Source: Rikenella sp031551865
GTDB taxonomy: Bacteria > Bacteroidota > Bacteroidia > Bacteroidales > Rikenellaceae
Direction of reading: 5' to 3'
DNA length: 64,000 nt
Assembly (NCBI GenBank): GCA_031551865.1
Contig: JAVBMY010000002.1
Location: forward strand, 62,001 to 126,000
In this document: piece after piece, positions 1 to 8,456 of the stretch
Position numbering within the stretch: position 1 is the first letter of the stretch
Layout: every line of letters starts with the position of its first letter
Notes under the pieces: model-generated
Database searches by the model: none
What the model was told of the DNA's origin: nothing
Seen by the model: the letters and a program-made list of their open reading frames with translations, nothing else
Made by a program: the position numbers and the translations under genes

Positions 1-623
1 CGGGCGAAAAACTGTAGGTTTTCAAGCGACAGATCGTGCCCGGCGTTAATGCCCAGCCCGGCGCCTGCGGCGGCTTCAGCCGTGGCGGCGAACGGGGCGA
101 CCGCCGCTGTCTGTGCCGCCGCGTCGTTGCCTGCCTTGAGGAAGTTCACCGCGAAGCTCTCCGTATACAGCTCCACGCGGTCGGTGCCCGTGAGTGCCGC
201 CGCTTCGGCCATCGCCGGCAAGGGTTCCACGAAGACCGACGTGCGAATCCCTGTAGCTTTGAAACGTCCGACTACCTCTTTCAGGAACGAAGCGTGTTTT
301 ACGGTATCCCATCCGGCGTTCGAAGTGATCGCCTCGGGCGGGTCGGGCACCAGCGTCACTTGGTCGGGCTTCACCTCAAGCACCAGGGCGATGAATTCCG
401 GCGAGGGATAACCTTCTATGTTGAACTCCGTGGCGAGCAGCGGGCGTAGTGCGCGCACGTCGGCGTAGCGCACGTGGCGCTCGTCGGGACGCGGATGCAC
501 GGTGATCCCCTGGGCTCCGAAACTTTCGATGTCCAGTGCGGCTTTGATGAGGTCGGGCACATTCCCGCCCCGCGAATTCCGCAGGGTCGCGATTTTATTT
601 ATGTTGACGCTCAACTTTGCCAT
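1..623 (-). CDS. pdxJ: Pyridoxine 5'-phosphate synthase, 3' end cut by window edge
   Basis: PdxJ condenses 1-deoxy-D-xylulose 5-phosphate with 3-amino-2-oxopropyl phosphate to make pyridoxine 5'-phosphate, the last ring-forming step of DXP-dependent vitamin B6 synthesis in the cytoplasm. The minus-strand reading from the ATG at 623 gives MAKLSVNINKIATLRNSRGG, the usual PdxJ N-terminus. It continues with the VHPRPDERH motif and, near the window edge, GINAGHDLSLENL, which matches the phosphate-binding end of the TIM barrel. About 207 codons are present of the roughly 240 expected, so only the C-terminus is missing. It is divergent from NAD kinase, with a TACCTTTG box upstream at 670-677. The assignment is secure. 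Confidence 0.95.
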   Translation of the reverse strand, partial: MAKLSVNINKIATLRNSRGGNVPDLIKAALDIESFGAQGITVHPRPDERHVRYADVRALRPLLATEFNIEGYPSPEFIALVLEVKPDQVTLVPDPPEAITSNAGWDTVKHASFLKEVVGRFKATGIRTSVFVEPLPAMAEAAALTGTDRVELYTESFAVNFLKAGNDAAAQTAAVAPFAATAEAAAGAGLGINAGHDLSLENLQFFA

Positions 624-631
624 AAAAATCT

Positions 632-639
632 TATATTTG
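632..639 (+). promoter_or_regulatory. Bacteroidetes -7 box, nadK
   Basis: TATATTTG fits the TAnnTTTG consensus and lies 60 bases before the nadK start. A TTTG occurs at 616-619, but that spacing (12) is shorter than the usual 19-20, so the -33 element is uncertain. Confidence 0.45.
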
Positions 640-669
640 TAAAATCCCGGATTGTTCCGGCGTTTGACA

Positions 670-677
670 CAAAGGTA
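670..677 (-). promoter_or_regulatory. Bacteroidetes -7 box, pdxJ
   Basis: TACCTTTG on the minus strand fits TAnnTTTG and lies 47 bases upstream of the pdxJ ATG. The pdxJ and nadK transcripts would therefore overlap at their 5' ends. Confidence 0.5.
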
Positions 678-698
678 ACAATTTTAGAGAGAAGGCCT

Positions 699-1565
699 AT
701 GAAAATCGCGCTCTATTCGCGGGCCGGGAACCCCTCGCTGCATGTCCTGTGCACCGAGCTTGAGAGCCGGGCGATCACCTACGAGGTGAACCCCTGTTCG
801 CCCGAAGGGTTCGATATGGCCATCAGCTTCGGCGGCGACGGTACTTTTCTCAGCTCCATCCGCAAGATGGGCGACCGCCTGATCCCGATCCTCGGTATCA
901 ACAGCGGACGCCTCGGTTTTTTGGCCGGTGTGGCGATGAACGAATGCGGCGAAGCCCTCGACGAGTTGCTCCGCGGCGGATATACCGTCGATGAGCGTTC
1001 GCTGCTCGCCGTGCGGGGAGTGGCTTTGGGTACCATGCCCAGCGAAGCCGCCAACAGCGAACAGGGCTGCGACCAGAGCGGCCCGGCCGAAGACCCCGTC
1101 ACTATAAAGGGCATAGCTGTCAACGAATTCACGCTCCAGAAGACAGGTACCGCCATGGTGCATATCGAAGTGGAGATCGACGGCGAACGCGTGGCCGGTT
1201 ATTGGGCCGACGGTGTGATCGTTTCGACCTCGACCGGCTCGACCGCCTATTCGATGAGCGTGGGGGGTGCCATATTGTCACCCGGTTGCCGATGCTTCAT
1301 GATCTCGCCGATCGCGCCGCACAACCTGAACATCCGTCCGCTGGCCGTGCCCGACACCAGCCGTCTGCGGGTCGGTGTGGCCACGCGCTCGGGCGATGCC
1401 ACCGCCACGATCGACAACCGCGAGTTCCGTGTGGCGAGCGGAACGGCTTTCGAGCTGCAACGCGCCCCCGAAATGGTGCGGATCATCCGCCCGGCGCTGA
1501 GTTCGTTCTACAAGACCCTGCGCGAAAAATTGCTTTGGGGGGTCGATGTCCGTAATGTCAACTAA
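699..1565 (+). CDS. nadK: NAD kinase
   Basis: NadK phosphorylates NAD+ to NADP+ in the cytoplasm with ATP or polyphosphate. The ATG at 699 opens MKIALYSRAGNP and gives 288 residues, the normal family length. The GGDGT motif is at residues 45-49, followed by NSGRLGFLA around 68-76. The NE pair is at 142-143, and the glycine-rich DGVIVSTSTGSTAYS segment lies near 171-185. Residues of about 113-133 form a hydrophilic loop that looks like a local insertion. In-frame codons extend upstream to 474, but they overlap pdxJ antisense and precede the promoter box, so I take 699 as the start. The gene is divergent from pdxJ. Confidence 0.95.
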   Translation: MKIALYSRAGNPSLHVLCTELESRAITYEVNPCSPEGFDMAISFGGDGTFLSSIRKMGDRLIPILGINSGRLGFLAGVAMNECGEALDELLRGGYTVDERSLLAVRGVALGTMPSEAANSEQGCDQSGPAEDPVTIKGIAVNEFTLQKTGTAMVHIEVEIDGERVAGYWADGVIVSTSTGSTAYSMSVGGAILSPGCRCFMISPIAPHNLNIRPLAVPDTSRLRVGVATRSGDATATIDNREFRVASGTAFELQRAPEMVRIIRPALSSFYKTLREKLLWGVDVRNVN

Positions 1566-1737
1566 ATCAGGCGTTCTGGGGGGGTCGACTGGGTGTGGGC
1601 CTTGCTTTTGCAAGGGGTTTTGAAAGTTGACCGACGATTGTGACGTCCGGATGCGGCACTGCGACCGACGAAAATTTTCAAAATTAGGACGCTCTCGGTT
1701 ATGGTTTATTGCAATTTTGGTACGATCTTTGTAAGTA

Positions 1738-1847
1738 GAAAATCAAACAGTCTTAAGTATACCGGACGGGTATCTGAGGGTTGCGAATAATGGGCGTTTC
1801 GCCCGGTGGGTTTGGAATCGCTTCCCTGTATGATACCCGTCTTTTTT
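1738..1847 (+). ncRNA. Candidate structured small RNA with terminator-like closing stem
   Basis: No reading frame explains this stretch. A perfect 10-bp stem pairs GACGGGTATC (1765-1774) with GATACCCGTC (1832-1841), and the second arm runs into TTTTTT. Inside it AGGG (1777-1780) pairs with CCCT (1824-1827) and GCGA (1783-1786) with TCGC (1818-1821). A small hairpin GGGCG-TTT-CGCCC occupies 1792-1804. GATCTTTG at 1724-1731 is one base off the Bacteroidetes -7 consensus and would start transcription near 1737. The nested layout recalls 6S-type or Bacteroidales small RNAs, but at about 110 nt it is short for 6S. Identity is unproven. Confidence 0.5.
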
Positions 1848-1852
1848 ATTGG

Positions 1853-1890
1853 AATCCGGCGGCATCGTTTACTAACGATGCCGCCGGATT
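1853..1890. repeat. Perfect 17-bp inverted repeat hairpin
   Basis: AATCCGGCGGCATCGTT (1853-1869) pairs perfectly with 1874-1890 around the 4-base loop TACT. It sits just after the T-run ending the candidate RNA. It has no good T-tract on either side, so it may be a transcript-stabilising or barrier hairpin rather than a terminator. Confidence 0.7.
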
Positions 1891-2340
1891 CTTATTGGAG
1901 GATATGTGGTGGCGGCCCCGCAGGGGCCGCAGAGAAGTGCGAAACGGCCTGCGGGCCGCGTTCTCTCGCGGAATCGCCGACATCGGGCGGCGTATTTCTC
2001 TGTAAGGGTTGCGTGCGTCAGCCTATCGGGGCCCCTCGCGCTTTGAGTTCTTCGGCCTCTTGCTCCTTGCACCTCGGCAATTCATGTAAACATGATTGCT
2101 CCCGGCTGCTACGTCGCTCGCGCGATCGGGGCAGGGGCGCCCGATTCATCTCAGCCGGGCAGCTCCCTGAAGAGATTGGATTACTACGGTGCCATCCCGG
2201 GCGAAGCCGAGGTGCCTTTTCAGAAATAAAAAGGGGAGCGTCTCTGACGCCTCGGCTTCGCCCGGGATGGCATGTTAAGAAAATCACCGGGGGTACGGAC
2301 GGGCTTGTTTCGGGTCTCGCAGCTTCGCCCGGGATACGAT
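1891..2340. repeat. Intergenic mosaic of palindromic repeats, including family C copy 1
   Basis: No gene is credible in these 450 bases. Around 2050-2110 lies a shuffled piece of the family G palindrome (CACCTCGGCAATTC followed by GATTGCTC). A perfect 22-bp inverted repeat, GCCATCCCGGGCGAAGCC and onward, spans 2191-2212 and 2250-2271. Related hairpins occur at 25786 and 56182. A lone half copy (GCTTCGCCCGGGATAC) occurs at 2323-2338, just downstream of the GH92 stop codon. Confidence 0.75.
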
Positions 2341-4680
2341 TTAGTTAGGTTTATTCGTGCAGTAGACCGTCAGCTCGCCGGCGCGGATCAGCTCGTCGTG
2401 CGAGATGAAACGGCTCTTGTAGGGCTTGCCGCCCACCTCGATGCGGTCGATGTAGATGTTCTCCGGCGTGCGGTTCACCGCGCGGATCACCAACTGGCGG
2501 CCGGGGCCGTAGAATCCGGGGTCGAGGGCGATGGTCGCCTTATCAAACACGGGCGCCGTGATCACGTACTCGGCTTTGCCCGGCGTGGCGGGGTAGATGC
2601 CCAGCATCGAGAAGATCTGCCAGGCCGACATGGTGCCTGCGTCGTCGTTGCCCGGAAGGCCGCCCGGCTTGTCGGTGAAATACTTGCGCAGGCACTGGTC
2701 GACGTAATATTGCGTTTTCCACTCCGACCCTTTCGCATACGAAAAATAGTAGGGGTAGCCCATGTCGGGTTCGTTGCCCATGTCGAAATAGCCGCGGTCG
2801 AAGCAGGCGCTCAGCGAGTCGGCGAACCGTTGCGGCGATCCGAACAATTTTATGAGTCCCGGAATGTCATAGGGGATGCTGAACGAATAATTCCACGAGC
2901 TGCCTTCGTGGAAGCCCGCCGACGGCTGGAAATTCTCGCCTTCGCGTGGGTTGAATTCCTTGAAGAACACCCCGGCCGAATCTTTCGGGCGCAGCAGGTG
3001 GTACGAGCGGTCGAAATAGTTTTTGTAGCCCATGGCGCGGGCGTTGAGCGTCTCGTAGTCGGCCTTGCGTCCCAGTTTCAGGGCCATCTGCCCCAGTGCC
3101 CAATCGGCCACGTAACATTCCAAAGCCTGCGACACCGAATTGTCGTGTCGGCCGCTCAGCGGAATGTAGTGGTGTTGCATGTAGAACGACTGGTTGCCGC
3201 GCACGGGATTCTCCTTGCCGGTGGTCGTGGCGTTTTTCAGCATTGCCTGGTATAACTCCTCGGCGTCGATTCCCTTGGTCAGCCCCAGCAGCCAGCAACC
3301 CGTGAGGTAGGGTAGCGCCGGGTCGCCCTCCATTACGCTGAATTCTTTGGACATCACTTCGAACTTGGGCAGGTTGCCGCTTTCGCGGTACATCTGCATC
3401 AGGCTCAGCGCCATGGCGTTCTGCCGCTCGGGAAAGAACAGCGCGCCCAGGAATGGCGTCAGGCGGTATACGTCCCAGCCGCTGAACACGGTCAGGCGCT
3501 GCTGGCCTTCGGGCAGGGTGAGCGTGCGGCCGCTCTGCATTTCGGGGTACTGGCCGTTGACATCGCTTAGCAGGTTGGGGTGGATCCAGTTGTGGTAGAG
3601 CGAGGTGTAGAACTGGCGTTTCTGAGCTTCGGTGCCGCCTTCGAGCTGTACGACGCCCAGTACCCGGTCCCATTTCTCGACGGCCTTTTGCCGAATCTCG
3701 TCGAACGGCAAGGCGCGGAGGGCGATCTCCGCGCCGCCGGGAAGTTGCGCGCTGTGGCTGTGTTGCCCCTGGCCGCCGTGCGCCTGCTCGGCGTCGAGAT
3801 TTTGGCGGGCATTCTCGATGCTCACGTACGAAATGCCGACGCTCACTTCGATGACTTCGTCTTTGCCGGTGCCGAATGTGAATGCCACACCAATGTCGTC
3901 GCCCGCGATGGGTTGCCGGTTGAAGCGTTCGTAAATTTTATACTTGTTGCTGTAGGCGCTCCAGTCTTTCACGGCACCGGGCAGTTCGGGCTGGTGCTTC
4001 CAGTAGCGTACTTTGTCGGCGGTTTTGCCGGTGCGCACCACGAAATAGATAGGGATCACCGATTGCGGCTGCCCGTAGCAGAAGTCGCCCATCAGGCGGA
4101 AACCCTCGATTTCGCTGTTGCTTACGATGCGGGCGTAGCAGCCCGATTCGGTGCTCAGGCCCTGCCCGATGTTCACCAGCACGTGCGACTCCCCTTCGGG
4201 GAAGGTGTAGCGCGAACGGGTGGTGCGTTCGGTGGCGGTCATCTCGGCCTGCACGCCGTAGGCGGCGATGCGGGCGGCCATGTAGCCGGGCTCGGCGGTC
4301 AGCCCTTCGAGTGGCGAGGCGTACTCTTTGATGTCGACCTGCAATTTCCCGGTGGTGGGCATCAGCAGAATCGAACCGAGGTCGGGGCAGCCCACGCCGC
4401 TCAGGTTGACCTGCGTGAATCCGGCGCACCATTTGTTTTCGTAGACGAAGGGGGTCGAACACCAGCTTGAGGTGTTGATGCGGTGGTCGCGGCCGTGGGG
4501 GAAAGTGTTGAAAGGCGACATCGAGGCCATGCCCTGCGGGACGACGGGGCCGGGCTGGGTGACGCCGTAGTTCGAGGTGCCGATGAAGGGGTCGATGTAG
4601 CCGGCCGGCCGCTGCTGTGCTTCGGCGCTGGAGGCGATGCACAGCGCGGCTGCGGGCAGGAATAGGGAACGTAAATTCAT
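2341..4680 (-). CDS. GH92 family alpha-mannosidase, secreted
   Basis: GH92 enzymes are calcium-dependent exo-alpha-mannosidases, mostly alpha-1,2-, that trim host N-glycans or yeast mannan in the periplasm of Bacteroidetes. The 779-residue protein starts with a signal peptide ending SAEAQ near residue 22. The family opening follows as YIDPFIGTSNYG. Later come EGSSWNYSF and MGNEPDMGYPYYFS, and the hallmark GNDDAGTMSAWQIFSMLG begins at residue 677. Length is typical. Linkage specificity cannot be read from sequence. There is no neighbouring SusC/SusD pair, so this is a stand-alone glycosidase, not part of a polysaccharide utilisation locus here. Expression is probably from the TACATTTG box at 4732-4739. 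Confidence 0.93.
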   Translation of the reverse strand: MNLRSLFLPAAALCIASSAEAQQRPAGYIDPFIGTSNYGVTQPGPVVPQGMASMSPFNTFPHGRDHRINTSSWCSTPFVYENKWCAGFTQVNLSGVGCPDLGSILLMPTTGKLQVDIKEYASPLEGLTAEPGYMAARIAAYGVQAEMTATERTTRSRYTFPEGESHVLVNIGQGLSTESGCYARIVSNSEIEGFRLMGDFCYGQPQSVIPIYFVVRTGKTADKVRYWKHQPELPGAVKDWSAYSNKYKIYERFNRQPIAGDDIGVAFTFGTGKDEVIEVSVGISYVSIENARQNLDAEQAHGGQGQHSHSAQLPGGAEIALRALPFDEIRQKAVEKWDRVLGVVQLEGGTEAQKRQFYTSLYHNWIHPNLLSDVNGQYPEMQSGRTLTLPEGQQRLTVFSGWDVYRLTPFLGALFFPERQNAMALSLMQMYRESGNLPKFEVMSKEFSVMEGDPALPYLTGCWLLGLTKGIDAEELYQAMLKNATTTGKENPVRGNQSFYMQHHYIPLSGRHDNSVSQALECYVADWALGQMALKLGRKADYETLNARAMGYKNYFDRSYHLLRPKDSAGVFFKEFNPREGENFQPSAGFHEGSSWNYSFSIPYDIPGLIKLFGSPQRFADSLSACFDRGYFDMGNEPDMGYPYYFSYAKGSEWKTQYYVDQCLRKYFTDKPGGLPGNDDAGTMSAWQIFSMLGIYPATPGKAEYVITAPVFDKATIALDPGFYGPGRQLVIRAVNRTPENIYIDRIEVGGKPYKSRFISHDELIRAGELTVYCTNKPN

Positions 4681-5024
4681 GGGATTGTATAGTTTTTATG
4701 CTTTGTGGTGCGCGGATTGGCGGGTGTGACACAAATGTATTAATTTTGAGGGGATTTTGTGCGCACCCGCACGGGGAATCCTTCCGCTTTCCGCAGAGGG
4801 CTTCTTGCCGTCCGAAAGTTCCTTTAGGTTTCGCGGTCCACGGCACACGCGGTTCGGAGGATAAAACCTAAATTCGCCTTGACGGGAGTAAGAAGCCGTC
4901 TGTAAAAAAAGGAGATCGCCGCGTTGCGCAAAGCGCTCCTCGAAATGACGGGAAAAATTGCAATGATGGGAAAATTGTAATGACTGCGGAAAATCTCAAC
5001 ACTGAAAAATAAGTAAACAATATA
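4681..5024. repeat. Intergenic region with repeat fragments
   Basis: This 344-base gap separates divergent genes. CACGGCACACGCGGTTCGG at about 4840-4858 recurs at 8858-8876 inside the family B repeat. A half copy of the family D sequence (AGGAGATCGCCGCGTTGCG, then CTCCTCGAAATGACGG) lies at 4909-4952. No reading frame is supported. Confidence 0.6.
4732..4739 (-). promoter_or_regulatory. Bacteroidetes -7 box, GH92 gene
   Basis: Minus-strand TACATTTG fits TAnnTTTG, 52 bases upstream of the GH92 ATG. No clear -33 TTTG was found. Confidence 0.45.
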
Positions 5025-6218
5025 ATGCTCCCCTTTTTCATCGCCCGCCGGCACCTTGCGAGCCGCAAGTCCCACACTGTGGTCAACGTGATCTCAGTGG
5101 TGAGCGTCGTGGCCATGGCTGTGCCCGTGGTGGCGATGGTCGTGATCCTCTCGCTCCACAACGGCCTGAGCGACTTCATCCGCCAGATGTACGGCGAGTT
5201 CGACCCCGAACTCCGCGTCATTCCCCGGCAGGGGCAACTCTTTACCGTCCCGGCCGAACGCTTCGGCGAGCTGAAGGCCCTGCCCGGCGTGCAGGCGGTG
5301 AGCGGCACCCTCGAACAGAACGTGCTGCTCGTGTACAACGGCACCCAATGGGTTGCCACGATGCGCGGGGTCGACAGCCTTTATACCGATGTCGTGCCCG
5401 TGGCCGGGCTCGTGACCCACGGTGACTACGAGCTCCGCCGCGGCGACATCCAGCAGACTGTGCTCGGACAGGGCATCGCCTACAACCTCGGGGTGAACAT
5501 CGCTATGTTGCGGCCCATCGAAGTGTTCGCGCTCCTTCCTTCCGGTTCCGAGAAACCCTACACCTCGGCCCGCGTGATGCCTGCCGGGATCTACGCCCTC
5601 GACGAGCGCACCGATGCCCACTACCTCTTCACCACCATCGAATTCGCCCGCTCGCTGACCGGCGCCGCGCCCGACCGCTATTCGTCGCTCGACATCCGCA
5701 CCGTGCCCGGCAGCGACCCCGAACAAGTGCGCGCCGCGGCGGCCCGGCTTTTCGGACCGGAATTCACGGTGCAGACCCGCTACGAACAGAAAGCCACCCT
5801 CTACCGGATGGTGCAGCAGGAAAAATGGGTCATCTACCTCTTGCTGCTGTTGGTGGTGGTGATCTCGGCCTTCAGCCTTGTGGGTTCGCTCGTGATGCTC
5901 GTCAACGACAAAGCCGGCGACCGCGCCATGCTCCGTGCGATGGGCGGTTCCGTCGCTTTCGTCCGGCGCGTGTTCGTGTGGGAAGGCGCCCTGATCACCG
6001 CCGTTGCCATCGCTGCGGGCATTGCCCTCGGGGCCGGACTGGCGCTCGCCCAGCAACACTTCGGATTTATCCGAATGGGTGGCGAATCGTTCCTGATGGA
6101 AGCCTATCCCGTGGCCCTGCGCGGCACCGACATCGCCCTGGTGGCCGCCGGGGTGCTGCTGCTCGGGGTGGCCGTAAGCGCGATGACAGTAGTGGCGATT
6201 GTCCGGAAAAAAGAGTAA
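5025..6218 (+). CDS. LolC/LolE-type ABC transporter permease (FtsX family)
   Basis: This is an inner-membrane permease of the MacB/FtsX superfamily, closest in layout to the LolC/E subunits that release lipoproteins from the inner membrane. The 397 residues begin FFIARRHLASRKSHTVVN, a LolC/E-like start. One membrane span lies near residues 20-45, then a periplasmic domain of about 220 residues. Three spans follow near 270-295, 320-345 and 370-390, carrying the FtsX-type AMLRAMGGS turn. No LolD ATPase is adjacent, so the partner must be encoded elsewhere. The next gene starts 13 bases downstream and encodes a lipoprotein, which suggests co-transcription. Family is secure; lipoprotein export as the exact role is inferred. 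Confidence 0.85.
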   Translation: MLPFFIARRHLASRKSHTVVNVISVVSVVAMAVPVVAMVVILSLHNGLSDFIRQMYGEFDPELRVIPRQGQLFTVPAERFGELKALPGVQAVSGTLEQNVLLVYNGTQWVATMRGVDSLYTDVVPVAGLVTHGDYELRRGDIQQTVLGQGIAYNLGVNIAMLRPIEVFALLPSGSEKPYTSARVMPAGIYALDERTDAHYLFTTIEFARSLTGAAPDRYSSLDIRTVPGSDPEQVRAAAARLFGPEFTVQTRYEQKATLYRMVQQEKWVIYLLLLLVVVISAFSLVGSLVMLVNDKAGDRAMLRAMGGSVAFVRRVFVWEGALITAVAIAAGIALGAGLALAQQHFGFIRMGGESFLMEAYPVALRGTDIALVAAGVLLLGVAVSAMTVVAIVRKKE

Positions 6219-6231
6219 CTTAGCCTGCCCT

Positions 6232-7254
6232 ATGCCCCTCAGACACACATACCTGTTGTTGGCCGCCCTGTGCGGCCTGCTGCTCACGGCCTGCGGCCCC
6301 CGCACGATTCCCGAAGACAAGATGGTCGCCATCATCCGGAAAGGGTTTGTCGACGAATCGGTGTACCGTCGCCTTTCTCCCGAACAGCGTTCGCAGGAAC
6401 GCACCGACTCGCTCGCCGTCTACCTGTCCGTACTCGGCGAATACGGCTACACCCTCGAAGATTTCCGCTACACCCTGCGCGAAATGTCGCTGCGCAAGAG
6501 CAACCCCCTCAGCACGATGCTCGGTGTCGTGGCGCAGGATATACAGGCTGTCAGCGCCCTGTCCCGTAAACGCTACGACGAGAAACTGCGGCTCGACACG
6601 CTGGCCATGGACTACGCTTCGGACACCATTTGGCGCCGCGACACGGTGATCACCGGCCGCTGGAACGGCTACACGTTCACGGTGCACCCTGCGGATTTCC
6701 GCAAAGCGCGCGAAGAACGCTTCCGCCGGCCGCACGAATCCGCGCCCGGCCCGCTTGCCGCCCCTCCCGCCGACAGCCTGGCCTACCCGTTCCGCCATAC
6801 GTTCGACACCTGGATGGCTATGCGGGCCCTCGACAGCCTGATGCCCGCCGGGACGTATGTGGTACAATTCGATTATTCGACCGGCACCCACGCCCGCTCG
6901 TTCACCAAGTCACTCGCCTACGAAGCTGACTATGCGGGCGTCCAGGCCGACAACTACCACTGGTGGATCACTCCCGCGAAAGATACCGCCTTGTTCAGCC
7001 AGCAACTTAACGCCCGGCATTCCCTGCGCGAGCTGGCCTTCACTTTCAAAGAAGCCGAACGGCAAACGGGCGTGCTGCCCGATACGCTTTACCTGACCCG
7101 CCTGCGGCTGATCTACATCCCCCCGGCCGATCAGGTGCGCGAGGATTACTTCGAATATTTAACCGGCATCAAGCCCCTGCATAAAGAAAATGAACAACGA
7201 CACTTCTCGTGGCCGGCGGATAGCCTGCCCTTTTATCCTCGCTCCCAACGGTAA
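6232..7254 (+). CDS. DUF4296-type lipoprotein
   Basis: A signal peptide with lipobox LLTAC predicts a lipid-anchored protein. The ATG at 6232 was chosen because it places the hydrophobic segment at the N-terminus. An earlier in-frame ATG at 6199 lies inside the previous gene. Residues 24-110 (IPEDKMVAIIRKGFVDESVYRR and onward is the start) resemble DUF4296, a Bacteroidetes-only domain of unknown function. The remaining 220 or so residues are polar and not recognised. The gene follows the LolC/E-like permease by 13 bases and overlaps the amidohydrolase by 65 bases, so the three are probably one operon. Function is unknown. Confidence 0.7.
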   Translation: MPLRHTYLLLAALCGLLLTACGPRTIPEDKMVAIIRKGFVDESVYRRLSPEQRSQERTDSLAVYLSVLGEYGYTLEDFRYTLREMSLRKSNPLSTMLGVVAQDIQAVSALSRKRYDEKLRLDTLAMDYASDTIWRRDTVITGRWNGYTFTVHPADFRKAREERFRRPHESAPGPLAAPPADSLAYPFRHTFDTWMAMRALDSLMPAGTYVVQFDYSTGTHARSFTKSLAYEADYAGVQADNYHWWITPAKDTALFSQQLNARHSLRELAFTFKEAERQTGVLPDTLYLTRLRLIYIPPADQVREDYFEYLTGIKPLHKENEQRHFSWPADSLPFYPRSQR

Positions 7255-8398
7255 GTTTCTGCGCAATGCGGTGGTTGAATTCGACGCCGGCGGCGCGGTG
7301 GTCAGTTTGACCCAGGTGCCCGACGGTACCGCCCTCGACGCGATGCCCGGTACCGAATACCACAACGGCATCCTGATCCCCGGCATGGTGAACGCCCACA
7401 ACCACCTCGAACTCTCGTTCTTCGTGGGGCACATCCCGCAGCACACGGGCCTGGTGGATTTCATCAAATACGTGGTGGGCAACCGCCTCGATACCCCGCG
7501 CGAGGAACAGGAGCGCCGCGCCATCGAAGAAGATATCTTCATGTGGAACGAAGGCGTGCAGGGCGTGGGCGACATCAGTAACGACACCACGTCGTTCCCC
7601 GCCAAGAAAAAGGCGATGGACGAACACCGTACCCGCTACCATACTTACGCCGAATTCTTCGGCCTCCCTTCCGATGCCGATGCGCAGGCCAAGTACGAGC
7701 ACGACACGCAGAACGTGGCCGTGGGCCGTGCCATGGGACTGCGCATCACGCCGTCGCAGCACTCCACCTACCTGATGTCTGACAAACTGTTCAGGATGGC
7801 CGCCGGCTCGCCGCGCGTGTCGATCCATTTCATGGAGACCCCCTCGGAACTGGGGCTGTTCCGGCGCCAGGGCGGCATGTACGATTTCATCATCGAAAGC
7901 GGCATGGGCGAACCCGACTTCCTGCAATACGGCTCGCACCCCGACCGCCTGATCAAAAGCCTGCCGCGCGACATCCCGATGCTGCTCGTGCACAACACGC
8001 AGGCCAAAGAAGAGGATTTCCGTAAGATCCTCGACTATTTCACCGACGTGACATTCGTGCTCTGCCCTCGCTCGAACTACTACATCGAGTCGGCCTATCC
8101 GCCCGCCGAGACGCTCTATAAACTGGGTGCCCGTACGGCCATCGGCACCGACAGCCTCTCCTCGAACACCTCGCTCTCGATGATCGAAGAGGTGAAGTGG
8201 CTGGCCAAAAACAATCCGTCGATCCCGCTCGAAACGCTGCTCCAGTGGGCGACCGAGAACGGCGCCGAAGGCATCGGCTATGCCGACGACATCGGCAGCT
8301 TCACGCCGGGCAAGCACCCGGGCGCGGTGCTGGTCACGGGTGTCGATTTCGCCACGATGCGTCCCACCGACGCCACCCGCTCGCAGCGGTTGCTGTAG
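7190..8398 (+). CDS. Amidohydrolase / cytosine-deaminase-like metal-dependent hydrolase
   Basis: This is a cytoplasmic TIM-barrel hydrolase of the amidohydrolase superfamily, in the group with guanine, aminofutalosine and S-adenosylhomocysteine deaminases. The 402 residues show VNAHNH (metal ligands His70 and His72), a later His in SIHFMET, the His in LLVHNTQ, and the Asp in AIGTDSLSSN, together the usual metal site. The C-terminus ends with the FTPGKHPGAVLV turn typical of these enzymes. The substrate cannot be told from sequence. The start lies 65 bases inside the preceding lipoprotein gene, an unusually long overlap. The strong hairpin at 8404-8439 ends the transcript. Confidence 0.85.
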   Translation: MNNDTSRGRRIACPFILAPNGKFLRNAVVEFDAGGAVVSLTQVPDGTALDAMPGTEYHNGILIPGMVNAHNHLELSFFVGHIPQHTGLVDFIKYVVGNRLDTPREEQERRAIEEDIFMWNEGVQGVGDISNDTTSFPAKKKAMDEHRTRYHTYAEFFGLPSDADAQAKYEHDTQNVAVGRAMGLRITPSQHSTYLMSDKLFRMAAGSPRVSIHFMETPSELGLFRRQGGMYDFIIESGMGEPDFLQYGSHPDRLIKSLPRDIPMLLVHNTQAKEEDFRKILDYFTDVTFVLCPRSNYYIESAYPPAETLYKLGARTAIGTDSLSSNTSLSMIEEVKWLAKNNPSIPLETLLQWATENGAEGIGYADDIGSFTPGKHPGAVLVTGVDFATMRPTDATRSQRLL

Positions 8399-8403
8399 GA
8401 GGA

Positions 8404-8439
8404 AAAGCATTAAAATCGTAAAAACGATTTTAATGCTTT
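8404..8439 (+). terminator. Terminator hairpin after the amidohydrolase gene
   Basis: A perfect 16-bp stem, AAAGCATTAAAATCGT with its complement, surrounds an AAAA loop and ends in CTTTCTTG. The core TAAAATCGT...ACGATTTTA is the same as in the terminator at 11769-11811. Confidence 0.85.
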
Positions 8440-8456
8440 CTTGTGAGAAAGTTGTC

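Noticed and set aside
1806..2348. Open frame of 180 codons on the plus strand between nadK and the GH92 gene
   Set aside because: It is built from inverted repeats and repeat fragments that recur elsewhere in the window and has no recognisable protein pattern.
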